From the NCBI GenBank assembly GCA_028344155.1, contig JAOMAI010000003.1:1-64000 (forward strand): DNA of 64,000 nucleotides, given 5' to 3'. The notes under the pieces are model-generated. The model was not told the origin of the DNA. It saw only the letters and a program-made list of their open reading frames with translations, and did not search any database. A program made the position numbers and the translations under genes. Positions within the stretch are counted from its first letter, which is position 1, and each line of letters starts with the position of its first letter. Source of the DNA: Candidatus Nitrosopelagicus sp. (GTDB taxonomy: Archaea > Thermoproteota > Nitrososphaeria > Nitrososphaerales > Nitrosopumilaceae). Positions 46,633 to 55,585 of this stretch are shown piece by piece.

Positions 46633-47295
46633 CTAAATCATATCGCCAATTTCAGAACTTGATTGAGGAAGTTTTCTTGATGAATTTTCAGCATAAACTT
46701 CTTTATCATTAACATCTTTTGTGATTAAAGTTCCTGCGCCGATAATACATTCTTTTCCAATTTTTACTCTCTGATTAATTGTTGCACTAAGACCAATAAA
46801 TGAATTAGCCCCAATTGTAATATGACCGCCTAACGTAATGTTAGACGTTAGAAAACAATTATTCTCAATTACAGTGTTGTGACTAATGAGATTATTACTT
46901 CCTATCAATACGTTATCGCCAATTTTTACAAATGGTTGAATAATATTTTCTGCAAGAATAAAACAATTTTCTCCTATCTCAAACTCATCCCAAATCTTGG
47001 TTGATGGATGAATAAAACTATACAATTCATAACCTTTACTTTTTGCTTCATCAAAAAATTTTCTACGTTTTTTATTCATTTCAGAATACGCCAACGCAAT
47101 GAACATCAAAAATTCTCCCGGAGGATATTTCTGCGTGATATCCTCGAATGCTACTACAGGTAATCCCAGTAATTCGTTAGAACGTATATTTGATTTATTT
47201 GCACAAAATGCTACAATCTCATCCTCACTATCTTTAAGATAATAAAATATTCTTTGTGCAAGATCTCCTGTACCAAATATCACGATTTTTTGCAT
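46633..47295 (-). CDS. NeuD/PglD-type sugar acyltransferase
   Basis: A 220-residue protein with an N-terminal Rossmann-like domain (MQKIVIFGTGDLAQRIFYYL, residues 1-20), then the beta-helix repeats IGENCFILAENIIQPFVKIG and NSFIGLSATINQRVKIGKECIIGAGT. This two-part plan is the NeuD/PglD family, which acetylates aminosugars of nucleotide-sugar precursors such as bacillosamine or sialic acid. It is cotranscribed with the downstream deacetylase-like gene, 8 bases apart. Confidence 0.82.
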   Translation of the reverse strand: MQKIVIFGTGDLAQRIFYYLKDSEDEIVAFCANKSNIRSNELLGLPVVAFEDITQKYPPGEFLMFIALAYSEMNKKRRKFFDEAKSKGYELYSFIHPSTKIWDEFEIGENCFILAENIIQPFVKIGDNVLIGSNNLISHNTVIENNCFLTSNITLGGHITIGANSFIGLSATINQRVKIGKECIIGAGTLITKDVNDKEVYAENSSRKLPQSSSEIGDMI

Positions 47296-47373
47296 TTGAG
47301 ATAATTCTCTAATTATGTTATTTAAGCCGTATTCATGAATACATCTAAAAAAGATTGTAAATTAATCCAAGAC

Positions 47374-47381
47374 CTTAAAAA
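47374..47381 (+). promoter_or_regulatory. TATA box for the GT4 gene
   Basis: A CTTAAAAA box centred about 27 bases before the ATG at 47405, in the divergent spacer, consistent with a leaderless transcript. Confidence 0.4.
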
Positions 47382-47404
47382 CTCATTTACTAAGAAATTT
47401 CAAA

Positions 47405-48355
47405 ATGAAATTCTTATTCATATCTCCTAGATTTTCTGGTGGTATAGGTGGGCATGCAGCAATGCTTGCTGAAAAATTGTCTCAAAGTGGTCATTACGTA
47501 AAGAAAATGGAAACAACACACATTCCAATAAAGAATTTCAAAAATCCTAGTTTTGCTGTATTAAGTAGCATAAAGAGTATAGTTGATAGGGATTCATATG
47601 ATATTGTACATGCATTCAACATTCCTTCTGCATATGCAATGAAATACGCAAAAGGAAAAAAGAAAGTTCTTTCAGTTCACGGTATATTTGGTGATCAAAT
47701 AAATTCACTTCATTCAAAATCAATTTCATCTATTGCTAAATCTGCAGAATCTCAAGTATTGCAATGGCCTGATAAATTAACTACTGATTCAAAAGCTACA
47801 CAAAAACTATACAAAGAAAAATCTGATATTGATTTTGAATATCTTCCTTCACCTTTGGATACAAGTATGTTTGAAAAAATAGGTTCTGTTGAAAAAATTA
47901 AAAACCAAATAGCATATGTTGGACGTGATAGTCATGAAAAAGGAATTGATATTCTAAAAGCTGCAGAATCTGAAATTAATGGAAATGTTGTTTATTGTAC
48001 AGATCGTTCTTGGGAAGATGCTATGCGTATAATGAAATCATCTAGTATAGTTGTAGTTCCATCCAGAATAGAAAGTTTACCAACCTCCGTTAAAGAAGCA
48101 TTTTTTCTAAATATTCCTGTTATAGGAACTAATGTCGGTGGTATTCCAGAATTAATTATTAATAATCAAACCGGAATTTTAATTCCACCTGAAAATCCAC
48201 ATAAATTAGCCCAAGCAGTTAATGAATTATTATCTGACAAAGAAAAAGCAGAAAAACTTGCTATACATGGGAATACTTTTGTTAAAAATAATATGACCTG
48301 GAATGTCATACTTCCAAAATATATACAATTTTATGAAAATTTGCTAAAGACTTAA
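47405..48355 (+). CDS. Glycosyltransferase family 4-like
   Basis: A 316-residue GT-B glycosyltransferase. The N-terminal GGIGGHAAMLAEKLSQSGH segment is the family's first motif. In the C-terminal domain, IAYVGRDSHEKGIDIL and SRIESLPTSVKEAFFLNIPVIGTNVGGIPELI carry the nucleotide-sugar motif with E-x7-E. It transfers a sugar to a lipid-linked or protein glycan in the cytosol. It overlaps the convergent aminotransferase gene by four bases. Confidence 0.88.
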   Translation: MKFLFISPRFSGGIGGHAAMLAEKLSQSGHYVKKMETTHIPIKNFKNPSFAVLSSIKSIVDRDSYDIVHAFNIPSAYAMKYAKGKKKVLSVHGIFGDQINSLHSKSISSIAKSAESQVLQWPDKLTTDSKATQKLYKEKSDIDFEYLPSPLDTSMFEKIGSVEKIKNQIAYVGRDSHEKGIDILKAAESEINGNVVYCTDRSWEDAMRIMKSSSIVVVPSRIESLPTSVKEAFFLNIPVIGTNVGGIPELIINNQTGILIPPENPHKLAQAVNELLSDKEKAEKLAIHGNTFVKNNMTWNVILPKYIQFYENLLKT

Positions 48356-49410
48356 CTAATAATTTTATTTACATGTTCACAAATCTCTAATGCTTGATCA
48401 TTTGTGAGTTGTGGATAAGACGGAAGTGATAAAATTAATTTTGAAAATTTTTCACTGTTAGGTAATTCCAATTTATAAAGTTCATAAATTGGTTGTTTAT
48501 GTATTGGTGTTTCATAATAAATGGCGGAACCTATTTCATTGTCTGCTAATTCTTTGCGTATCTCATCTCTTTTTTGATGTTTAACTACAATCTGATGATA
48601 AACTGATTTTCCATCTTTATTTTCAGGTAAAATACAATCTTGCACTAAATTCTTTCTGTAGATTGATACAATTTCTCTTCTTCGTGCAGTTTTCTCATCA
48701 AGATGTCTTAGTTGAACTCTTCCAATTGCAGCATTTACAGTATTCAGTCTCATTGTAAATCCTAATTTATCAAACTGATTTTTTGTCTTTCTGCCATTAT
48801 CTCGGATTGATTTAATTTTTGATACAATTTCTTCATTATCTGTTGTAGTCATTCCTCCATCTCCGCCAACTGTCATATTTTTTGTTGGATAAAATGAAAA
48901 ACATCCTATATCTCCGAGGCTACCAACCTTTTTTCCTTTGTATTCTGCACCATGTGCTTGACACGCATCTTCTATAATTGGAATTTTTTTATTTTCTGCA
49001 AAAGATTTGACTGAATCAAAATTACACGGATTACCGTAAATATGAACTGGAATAATTGCATTGACATTATTTTTATTATTTGATAGATCAATGCCACCAT
49101 CATTCATATCAATGTCTGTTAGAATTGGTTTTGCATTTGTCATTCTAATACAATTTGCTGAAGCAATGAATGAATTTGTTGGAGTTATAACTTCGTGTGA
49201 TTCTCCTATTCCTAAAGCCATCAGTGAAATTTGTAATGCACCATTTCCAGAACTAACTGATGCTGCATATTTTGTACCTGTATATTTTGCGAACTCCTCT
49301 TCAAATTTTAAAACACTTTCTCCACCTACAAATGATTCATTTCGTAATGCATGAATTGCAGCATCCTCCATCTCCTGAGTAAATTCTTGAACAAAAAATG
49401 GAGTTTTCAT
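48352..49410 (-). CDS. DegT-family sugar aminotransferase
   Basis: A 352-residue PLP aminotransferase. Visible parts are SSGNGALQISLMAL (cofactor pocket), PIIEDACQAHGAEYKG and FSFYPTKNMTVGGDGG with the PLP Lys. It follows the same layout as 33298-34389. It probably aminates a keto-nucleotide-sugar for the surface glycan. Neighbours are two glycosyltransferases and an asparagine-synthetase-like gene. Confidence 0.9.
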   Translation of the reverse strand: MKTPFFVQEFTQEMEDAAIHALRNESFVGGESVLKFEEEFAKYTGTKYAASVSSGNGALQISLMALGIGESHEVITPTNSFIASANCIRMTNAKPILTDIDMNDGGIDLSNNKNNVNAIIPVHIYGNPCNFDSVKSFAENKKIPIIEDACQAHGAEYKGKKVGSLGDIGCFSFYPTKNMTVGGDGGMTTTDNEEIVSKIKSIRDNGRKTKNQFDKLGFTMRLNTVNAAIGRVQLRHLDEKTARRREIVSIYRKNLVQDCILPENKDGKSVYHQIVVKHQKRDEIRKELADNEIGSAIYYETPIHKQPIYELYKLELPNSEKFSKLILSLPSYPQLTNDQALEICEHVNKIIS

Positions 49411-49511
49411 GATATCTTCAGTTTAATCTATTTTTACCTTACATAATTTCTTATGTATATTGGATACAAAAATGTAGTTTAATTAATTTACTACTTAAAT
49501 CCAGATAAAAA

Positions 49512-50564
49512 ATGAGACTTCTAATATCTGGTGCACCCTCTAAAATTTTTCATTTAAAGGAATTTGGTGAAGAGTTAAAAAAACAAGGACATGATTACCA
49601 TCTAGTTGTTGATACTGATATTTATGCAGGATTTCCAAGTCGTAACATCAAAGATTGGTTTGATAATAAAAATAAATTCAAAAAGCTAGTCTCCAATTTT
49701 TCCCCAGATGCTATTTTTGTTGATAGGCAAGTAAATTTTGGAAAAATTGCTATTGAAGAAAAAATTCCGTTATTTGTTCATTTAAGAGGTGATTATTGGT
49801 CTGAATCCGAAATGGCAAAACAGACACTTTACAAATATCCTCCTAAACGAACAGTAATTTGGTTTAAAGAACAAACTGCTGACAAATGTTTTCGAGGTGC
49901 AAAAAAAATATTTCCAATTTGTAAATATCTCGGAAAAATTGTTGAGAAAAATTATCCTATGATACCTAATGATGTATTATATCAAGGAATTAATCCCGCC
50001 AATTGGGTAAATAATGAAAAAATGGAATTAAAACATCCATGTGTTGGTTTAGTACAGAATGCAACTATTTGGGAAAAAACAAAACAACTTTTACTTCTTA
50101 AACATATTATGAAAAAAATGCCTGATGTAACATTTTATTGGGCTGGTGATGGTGTGTATGCAGAAAAAGTTTTACCTGAATTACAAAAATTTGATAATTT
50201 CAAATGGCTTGGAAAGTTACAGTATCCTGATAATGTAAGAAAATTTCTTAATTCTATTGATGTTTATGCATTGATTAGTGGAATAGATATGTCTCCGTTA
50301 ACTCTCCAAGAAGCACAATTGATGCAAAAACCAGTAATTGCTACTGATGTGGGTGGAATTCCTGAGTTGATGATGAATAATAAAACAGGTTTTCTAATTA
50401 GAAAAGATGATCCATTAGATCTATTTGAAAAATTAAAAAAATTAATTGATGATAAAGAAGTTCAAGAAACTTTTGGGAAAAATGGTCGAAACTTTATTGA
50501 AGAAAATTTTCATTGGAATACTATAACTAAGAATTTTATTAAAAATATTACAGAATTAAATTAA
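49512..50564 (+). CDS. Glycosyltransferase, GT4-like
   Basis: A 350-residue GT-B transferase. The N-terminal MRLLISGAPSKIFHLKEFGEEL differs from 47405-48355. The C-terminal domain has FYWAGDGVYAEK and SPLTLQEAQLMQKPVIATDVGGIPELM, the nucleotide-sugar site, with Asp instead of Glu at the first position of the E-x7-E motif (IDMSPLTLQE). It likely adds one sugar of the surface glycan. It overlaps the convergent asparagine-synthetase-like gene by four bases. Confidence 0.85.
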   Translation: MRLLISGAPSKIFHLKEFGEELKKQGHDYHLVVDTDIYAGFPSRNIKDWFDNKNKFKKLVSNFSPDAIFVDRQVNFGKIAIEEKIPLFVHLRGDYWSESEMAKQTLYKYPPKRTVIWFKEQTADKCFRGAKKIFPICKYLGKIVEKNYPMIPNDVLYQGINPANWVNNEKMELKHPCVGLVQNATIWEKTKQLLLLKHIMKKMPDVTFYWAGDGVYAEKVLPELQKFDNFKWLGKLQYPDNVRKFLNSIDVYALISGIDMSPLTLQEAQLMQKPVIATDVGGIPELMMNNKTGFLIRKDDPLDLFEKLKKLIDDKEVQETFGKNGRNFIEENFHWNTITKNFIKNITELN

Positions 50565-51769
50565 AATTTTAATTTTTCATATTCATTAATTTCTTTTGTG
50601 ATAAACAATCTATGCCATATTTCTAATGCAAGTAATCCTAAAAATTTATTGACATATCTAACATCCAAATCATTTCTCGATTTGTATTTATTTATCCACT
50701 CTTTACTTATCCAGCCATCTTCAACTATTCGTGCATCAGATAAATAATAATCACATATATCTTGACCGTAATTCTTCCATAAATTTTTTGTATCGACTGA
50801 AAACCCTTTTTTCTCTTTTATAATCAAATCATCCATACCATATTTTTTACATAATTGAATTAATGGAATTTTACCTTGATTTGTATTTGGGTTATATTTT
50901 ATTTTATTATCTAAATGAGTTGAGAACTTTATCAATTGATTATTTAGCATTGGTGCGAGATAAGATATATCAAAAAACTCGTGAATTTTTTGATACAATG
51001 GTATCATATTATATCGTAATTTTCCATTTAGATCAGCTAAGAATACTTGATCAAGTATCTCTAAATCATTTTTAAAAAATTTTTCTAAAACAGAAAATAT
51101 TTGTGTCCACTGAAAATCTGATTTTTTTCCAAAGATTTGTTCTTGTTCAGGTATCCAATCTCTTTCATGACATGACAAGTATGCTCTAATTTTTTCATCT
51201 GGAGATGAATTAGATGAAACTAACGATAAATATTTTTTATATCTAAATGTATAACCGCCGAATAATTCATCACCTCCATCACCTGAAAAAAAATTATTGG
51301 AATAGGTTTTTGCTTCTTTAGCAATGTAATACCAATGTAAATCCCAAAATGGTTTTTTGACAATACTAATTGCTTGTGGTAATTCTTCAAGAAAATTTTC
51401 AATTTTAATTATATGATGATCTAATTCTAATCTATCTGCAATTTTTTTTGCAGATGGAGACTCATCAAAACTATCTGCAAATTTAACAGAAATTGAATCA
51501 ATTTTCATATCTGGAAAATTCTTTTTAATAATTGATGCAATCAATGTTGAATCAATTCCAGAACTAAGAGAAATTGTTGAATTTGTTAAATCTTTTGTGT
51601 GAGTAGACACAGCATCTATTATTGAATTTTCTATGAAAGATGAAATATTTTCTGCTTTTTCCTTTTGTTTGTAATCTTCCCATTTCAATTCTTGTAATGT
51701 TGATTTTAATGTTGTATCATATCGTAATGTGAGAATTTCTTTGAAACTGATTGGATCCATTTCATACAT
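50561..51769 (-). CDS. Asparagine-synthetase-like ATPase, lacks glutaminase domain
   Basis: A 402-residue paralog of 34449-35678. The PP-loop ISLSSGIDSTLIAS (residues about 66-79) has Ser in place of the first Gly of the usual SGGxDS. The FFSGDGGDELFGGYTF segment follows at about 160. Both copies share an N-terminal ILT-RYD element near residue 12-25 and lack the GATase domain. It sits with a DegT aminotransferase, as the first copy does. The substitution could weaken the activity, but variants of this loop are known in the superfamily. Confidence 0.78.
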   Translation of the reverse strand: MYEMDPISFKEILTLRYDTTLKSTLQELKWEDYKQKEKAENISSFIENSIIDAVSTHTKDLTNSTISLSSGIDSTLIASIIKKNFPDMKIDSISVKFADSFDESPSAKKIADRLELDHHIIKIENFLEELPQAISIVKKPFWDLHWYYIAKEAKTYSNNFFSGDGGDELFGGYTFRYKKYLSLVSSNSSPDEKIRAYLSCHERDWIPEQEQIFGKKSDFQWTQIFSVLEKFFKNDLEILDQVFLADLNGKLRYNMIPLYQKIHEFFDISYLAPMLNNQLIKFSTHLDNKIKYNPNTNQGKIPLIQLCKKYGMDDLIIKEKKGFSVDTKNLWKNYGQDICDYYLSDARIVEDGWISKEWINKYKSRNDLDVRYVNKFLGLLALEIWHRLFITKEINEYEKLKF

Positions 51770-51847
51770 AATTCATCAGATTGTGTATGTTTTATTTAAT
51801 TTTCTAATTTATTATTCATGATTTGAATTGGGTATTACTACTTAAGA

Positions 51848-51855
51848 CTTAAAAT
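51848..51855 (+). promoter_or_regulatory. TATA box for the epimerase gene
   Basis: A CTTAAAAT box centred about 25 bases before the ATG at 51877, in the spacer of a divergent gene pair, consistent with a leaderless transcript. Confidence 0.42.
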
Positions 51856-51876
51856 ATTGTTATATTCAGTTGCCAT

Positions 51877-52785
51877 ATGCGTTTTATTGTTACTGGTGGA
51901 GCTGGATTTATTGGAAGTAACATAGTAAAATTACTTGTTCAAAATAAACATGAAGTTATTGTCATTGATAATCTCCACACTGGGAAAAAAGAAAATTTAG
52001 AATCTGTATATGAGAAAATTCAATTTTATAATATCGATATAAGACATAAAGAAAAATTAAACAAAATAGTAAAAAATTGTGACGGAATATTTCATCAAGC
52101 TGCATTAACTGTTGTTTCTGAATCATTTAAGATTCCTAATGAATATTATGATGTTAATGTAATTGGTACAAAAAATATATTTGAAATTGCAGAAAAAGAA
52201 AAAATAAAAGTTGTTTTTGCAAGTAGTTCTAGTATTTATGGCAATGTAAACAAGATCCCTATATTAGAAAATTCTGAAAAAAATCCAATTAATCCTTATG
52301 GAAAAACAAAATTAGATGATGAAATACTTGCTGAACAATTTACAAATAAAAATAATAAAATTGTTGGTTTAAGATACTTCAATGTATTTGGTTTTGGTCA
52401 AACAGGATCATATGCTGGTGTAATAACCAAATTTATGAATGCATTATCGAATGTTAGATCACCAATAATTTTTGGTAATGGTGAACAGATACGGGATTTT
52501 GTATATGTTCTTGATATAGCTAAAGCAAATCTTGCAGTTATGGAAAGTAATTTAGATTCTGGTTTTCTAAATGTTGGAACTGGAAAAGTTATCTCAATAA
52601 AGAATCTTGCAGAATTAATGACAACAATTTATGATTTAAAACTTATACCAAAATATGAACCATCTTTACCTGGTGATGTAAAGCAAAGTCAAGCAGACAC
52701 TAGTAAAATGAATGATCTCATTGGCTGGAAATATGAAACAGAATTAGAAGATGGATTAAAACAAATTATAAAAAATGAAATTTGA
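51877..52785 (+). CDS. UDP-glucose 4-epimerase-type SDR
   Basis: A 302-residue extended SDR. It begins with IVTGGAGFIGSNIVKLL, has ASSSSIYGN, the YGKTK catalytic pair (about residue 147), GLRYFNVFGFGQ, and the sugar-binding C-terminal part (LPGDVKQSQADTSK). This is the galE-like or 4,6-dehydratase-like plan. It overlaps the start of the UPF0104 flippase-like gene by 11 bases. The exact substrate is unknown. Confidence 0.86.
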   Translation: MRFIVTGGAGFIGSNIVKLLVQNKHEVIVIDNLHTGKKENLESVYEKIQFYNIDIRHKEKLNKIVKNCDGIFHQAALTVVSESFKIPNEYYDVNVIGTKNIFEIAEKEKIKVVFASSSSIYGNVNKIPILENSEKNPINPYGKTKLDDEILAEQFTNKNNKIVGLRYFNVFGFGQTGSYAGVITKFMNALSNVRSPIIFGNGEQIRDFVYVLDIAKANLAVMESNLDSGFLNVGTGKVISIKNLAELMTTIYDLKLIPKYEPSLPGDVKQSQADTSKMNDLIGWKYETELEDGLKQIIKNEI

Positions 52786-53728
52786 TAATAGATTATATTT
52801 AATTATAATTGCAACGATCATTCTTTACATAACTTTTTTGATTATATCTGATCTTAACACAATTTATAATGAAATTCTGAAAATAAACCTGTCATATCTT
52901 CCTGTCATCTTGATATTAGGGCCAATTAGTTGGTTTATACTCTTTTTAAGATGGCATCTTCTTTTACAAAATTCTAATATCAATATACCTGTAAAAGATA
53001 ACTTCAAAATTTTTCTAGTTGGTTATGCTATGTCTGCTACCCCTGGTAAAATAGGCGAATTAATCAAAGTACAATTACTTAATTCTAAATATAATATACC
53101 AAAAAAAAATTCTGCACCTATAGTAATTGCTGAACAATTCTATAATTTACTTGGAATCTTATTTATTGCAATTATGGGCATATTTTATTTTGAATTTAGT
53201 ATATATGCTGTCATAAGTATTGGGATTGGTTCTTCATTAATCTTTGGTTTAATCAACTCAAAAAAATTTTTTGAAAAAACAATTAATTTATTATCTACAA
53301 AAAAAATATTTAAAAAATATACTGAATCTCTTATTGAATCTCATGTTGTTCTAAAAAATTCAATTAAAGGAAAAATATTTCTTACATCGTCTGTACTATC
53401 AATCTCTTTCTGGTTAATTGAATCATTAATTGCTTATCTTATTTTACAATCATTTGGAGTGTTTGATATTGAATTTCTTACGCTATCTGCAACTTATACA
53501 ACATCTATCATTATTGGTGTCATCTCATTTCTTCCAATGGGTGTTGGTGTAGTTGAGGGAAGTTTAGCAGGATTTCTATCGTTTCATGGAATAGAAATCT
53601 CACTTGCATTAACACTTGTTATTTTCATCAGAATATTTACTAGATGGTATGGTGTTACAGTTGGATTAATCACTATGAAATTTATCGGTGCATTTTCATT
53701 AAATAACTCTGTTAAAAAATCCAGTTAG
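52775..53728 (+). CDS. UPF0104/LPG synthase-like membrane protein
   Basis: A 317-residue multi-pass membrane protein of the lysylphosphatidylglycerol-synthase transmembrane/UPF0104 family. About eight hydrophobic segments are seen. The conserved LPMGVGVVEGSLAGFLSF motif lies near the C-terminus, and GYAMSATPGKIGELIKV in the middle. Related proteins are found in glycan loci and are thought to move or flip lipid-linked substrates. It overlaps the epimerase gene by 11 bases, so the pair is one operon. Confidence 0.8.
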   Translation: MKFDNRLYLIIIATIILYITFLIISDLNTIYNEILKINLSYLPVILILGPISWFILFLRWHLLLQNSNINIPVKDNFKIFLVGYAMSATPGKIGELIKVQLLNSKYNIPKKNSAPIVIAEQFYNLLGILFIAIMGIFYFEFSIYAVISIGIGSSLIFGLINSKKFFEKTINLLSTKKIFKKYTESLIESHVVLKNSIKGKIFLTSSVLSISFWLIESLIAYLILQSFGVFDIEFLTLSATYTTSIIIGVISFLPMGVGVVEGSLAGFLSFHGIEISLALTLVIFIRIFTRWYGVTVGLITMKFIGAFSLNNSVKKSS

Positions 53729-53774
53729 AATTTTCTGTAGTATTCTTCATATACCATTATAATTTCAATAAGTT

Positions 53775-54275
53775 ATGTCTCAACAAAATATTGGATTTAA
53801 AGGATGGTTTTATTTTAGACAAGGCTGGAGTGTTTATTTTGCATTTATTATGGCTGCAATTAATACATTAACTGTTACTTACTTCTTAGCTATTGAAAAT
53901 TATCCTATACTCAAAGAAATATTTCCATCATTTCTTCATTACATATTGATGATTGGTTTAATTGGAATTCCGTTACTTATTACAATTGGATATATTCACT
54001 ACAAAAGAACTTCAGCATTTGGTGCAGAAGCCGAAGTCATTGCAACTTCTCAACCTTTCAATTATAAACTTCCACCAAAAGGATGGAATCAACAAGTTAT
54101 CTTTCCATTATTTCTAATGTTAACCAAGTATATGATAAAAATAAATAATAATGAAAAACTAACTGATGATGAAATTAACGAGATAGAAGAGTTACAAAAA
54201 AAGATTAATGTTCTTTTAGATGGTGATTATATTTACAATCCTAGACTTAGAAAATTTGATCTTGATAAAGATTAG
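53775..54275 (+). CDS. Two-span membrane protein of unknown function
   Basis: A 166-residue protein with two hydrophobic segments (VYFAFIMAAINTLTVTYF and YILMIGLIGIPLLITIGYI), then a soluble tail with a helical, acidic region near the end (DDEINEIEELQKKINVLL). No family is recognised. It follows the flippase-like gene by 46 bases on the same strand, so it may be part of that operon and a partner in glycan export. Confidence 0.55.
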   Translation: MSQQNIGFKGWFYFRQGWSVYFAFIMAAINTLTVTYFLAIENYPILKEIFPSFLHYILMIGLIGIPLLITIGYIHYKRTSAFGAEAEVIATSQPFNYKLPPKGWNQQVIFPLFLMLTKYMIKINNNEKLTDDEINEIEELQKKINVLLDGDYIYNPRLRKFDLDKD

Positions 54276-55474
54276 CCTCTGATTTTTTTCTTAATTTTAT
54301 TAAAATAAAGTTTATTTATAAAAAAGAAATTTGTCTGTCTTAATTTTATTTCATATGATGAAATTTTATTCTGGTTATTTTTATCACTTAAATAAAAAGT
54401 GAATAATTTGTCCCATTCTCCAGCTATTTTTACTGGATCAGCGATTTCTTTTACAAAATTATATTCATCTAAAACTAATTCATCGCGGAATTCTTTTGAT
54501 AATACTATTTTATCAATTAATTTGGCCAAAACTAATGGATCATTGGATTGTGGAAGAAATGGAGAATTAATTTCACTACTATCTACAAGAAATTTTATTT
54601 CTGGATTGGCATATTGTAACACTGGTTTTTTACAAAACGCTCCTTCTCTTTCAACTGCTCCACCAAGACCACTTCTCATTTGCCCAATAATTGCATCTGC
54701 AAAACAAAATGCTTTTGGAATATCTTCTCTTTTAAAAACTGGAATATATTTTACTTTTTCAGGACTATTATTCACTAAATTTTCATTAATTTCTTTTTCT
54801 TCATCAGTTCGCTGACCAAGAAACCATTTCACCTGTAACACCTCAAAATCAGTTTTTGTTAATTTTATTGCATCCCAAATTATATCTATTCCTTTTGCAA
54901 GTCCTATTCTTTGTGGACTTAAAAAAGTAAATTTTGTTTTCTTTTTTTCTAATGGTTTAATTTGATCATTAAACATTTCAGTATCAACTGGAATGTCAAT
55001 TTGATGTATACTCTTATTTTTATATTCTTTTAATATTTTAAATAAATCACTACCAGCTGCAACACAAGAAAGTGCATTATCAAAAACTTTTCTATAAAAT
55101 TTTCTTTCAGAACCGTTTAGTGTTGGAAGCGGTTTCTTAAGATAATCTAATCGTGGATTTTTAATAAATGGTGGAACTCTTAATGCACTACCAACAAAAT
55201 AAATAATATAATTCATGCCTGTTAAATAGGCAAGTCTTGCTCCTGCCCATGTATTTACTATTGCCAAATCAAAATCATCTTTAATTGAATTAATTTTTTC
55301 AATCTGTTCTTTAATTTTTAATGAATCAAAAAATTCTACATCTCGTGACTCAGTTAATTTACTAGCTGTATCCCATGGAAAATTTATGATATGTATATCT
55401 GATTCTTTAACATATTTTCTTAAAATTACAAAATTATTTGCTAAATCACCTATTGCAAGAACTCTAATTGACAT
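54272..55474 (-). CDS. Putative glycosyltransferase, GT-B-like
   Basis: A 400-residue protein with an N-terminal segment VLAIGDLANNFVILRKYV and a C-terminal part with KFTFLSPQRIGLAKGIDIIWDAI and DAIIGQMRSGLGGAVEREGAFCKKPVL. These resemble GT-B transferases, although the usual E-x7-E is replaced by a GLGGAVEREG pattern. It is assigned to glycan synthesis because of the neighbours. It overlaps the upstream membrane-protein gene by four bases (convergent). Confidence 0.68.
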   Translation of the reverse strand: MSIRVLAIGDLANNFVILRKYVKESDIHIINFPWDTASKLTESRDVEFFDSLKIKEQIEKINSIKDDFDLAIVNTWAGARLAYLTGMNYIIYFVGSALRVPPFIKNPRLDYLKKPLPTLNGSERKFYRKVFDNALSCVAAGSDLFKILKEYKNKSIHQIDIPVDTEMFNDQIKPLEKKKTKFTFLSPQRIGLAKGIDIIWDAIKLTKTDFEVLQVKWFLGQRTDEEKEINENLVNNSPEKVKYIPVFKREDIPKAFCFADAIIGQMRSGLGGAVEREGAFCKKPVLQYANPEIKFLVDSSEINSPFLPQSNDPLVLAKLIDKIVLSKEFRDELVLDEYNFVKEIADPVKIAGEWDKLFTFYLSDKNNQNKISSYEIKLRQTNFFFINKLYFNKIKKKIRG

Positions 55475-55585
55475 ACATACAGAAAATTAGAATAAATCTA
55501 TTAACTCTTTGTAAACTACTTTGATTTGGTACATATGAAATATACTTAATGTATAAATACTGACCATCGAGGTATACAGATTAAA

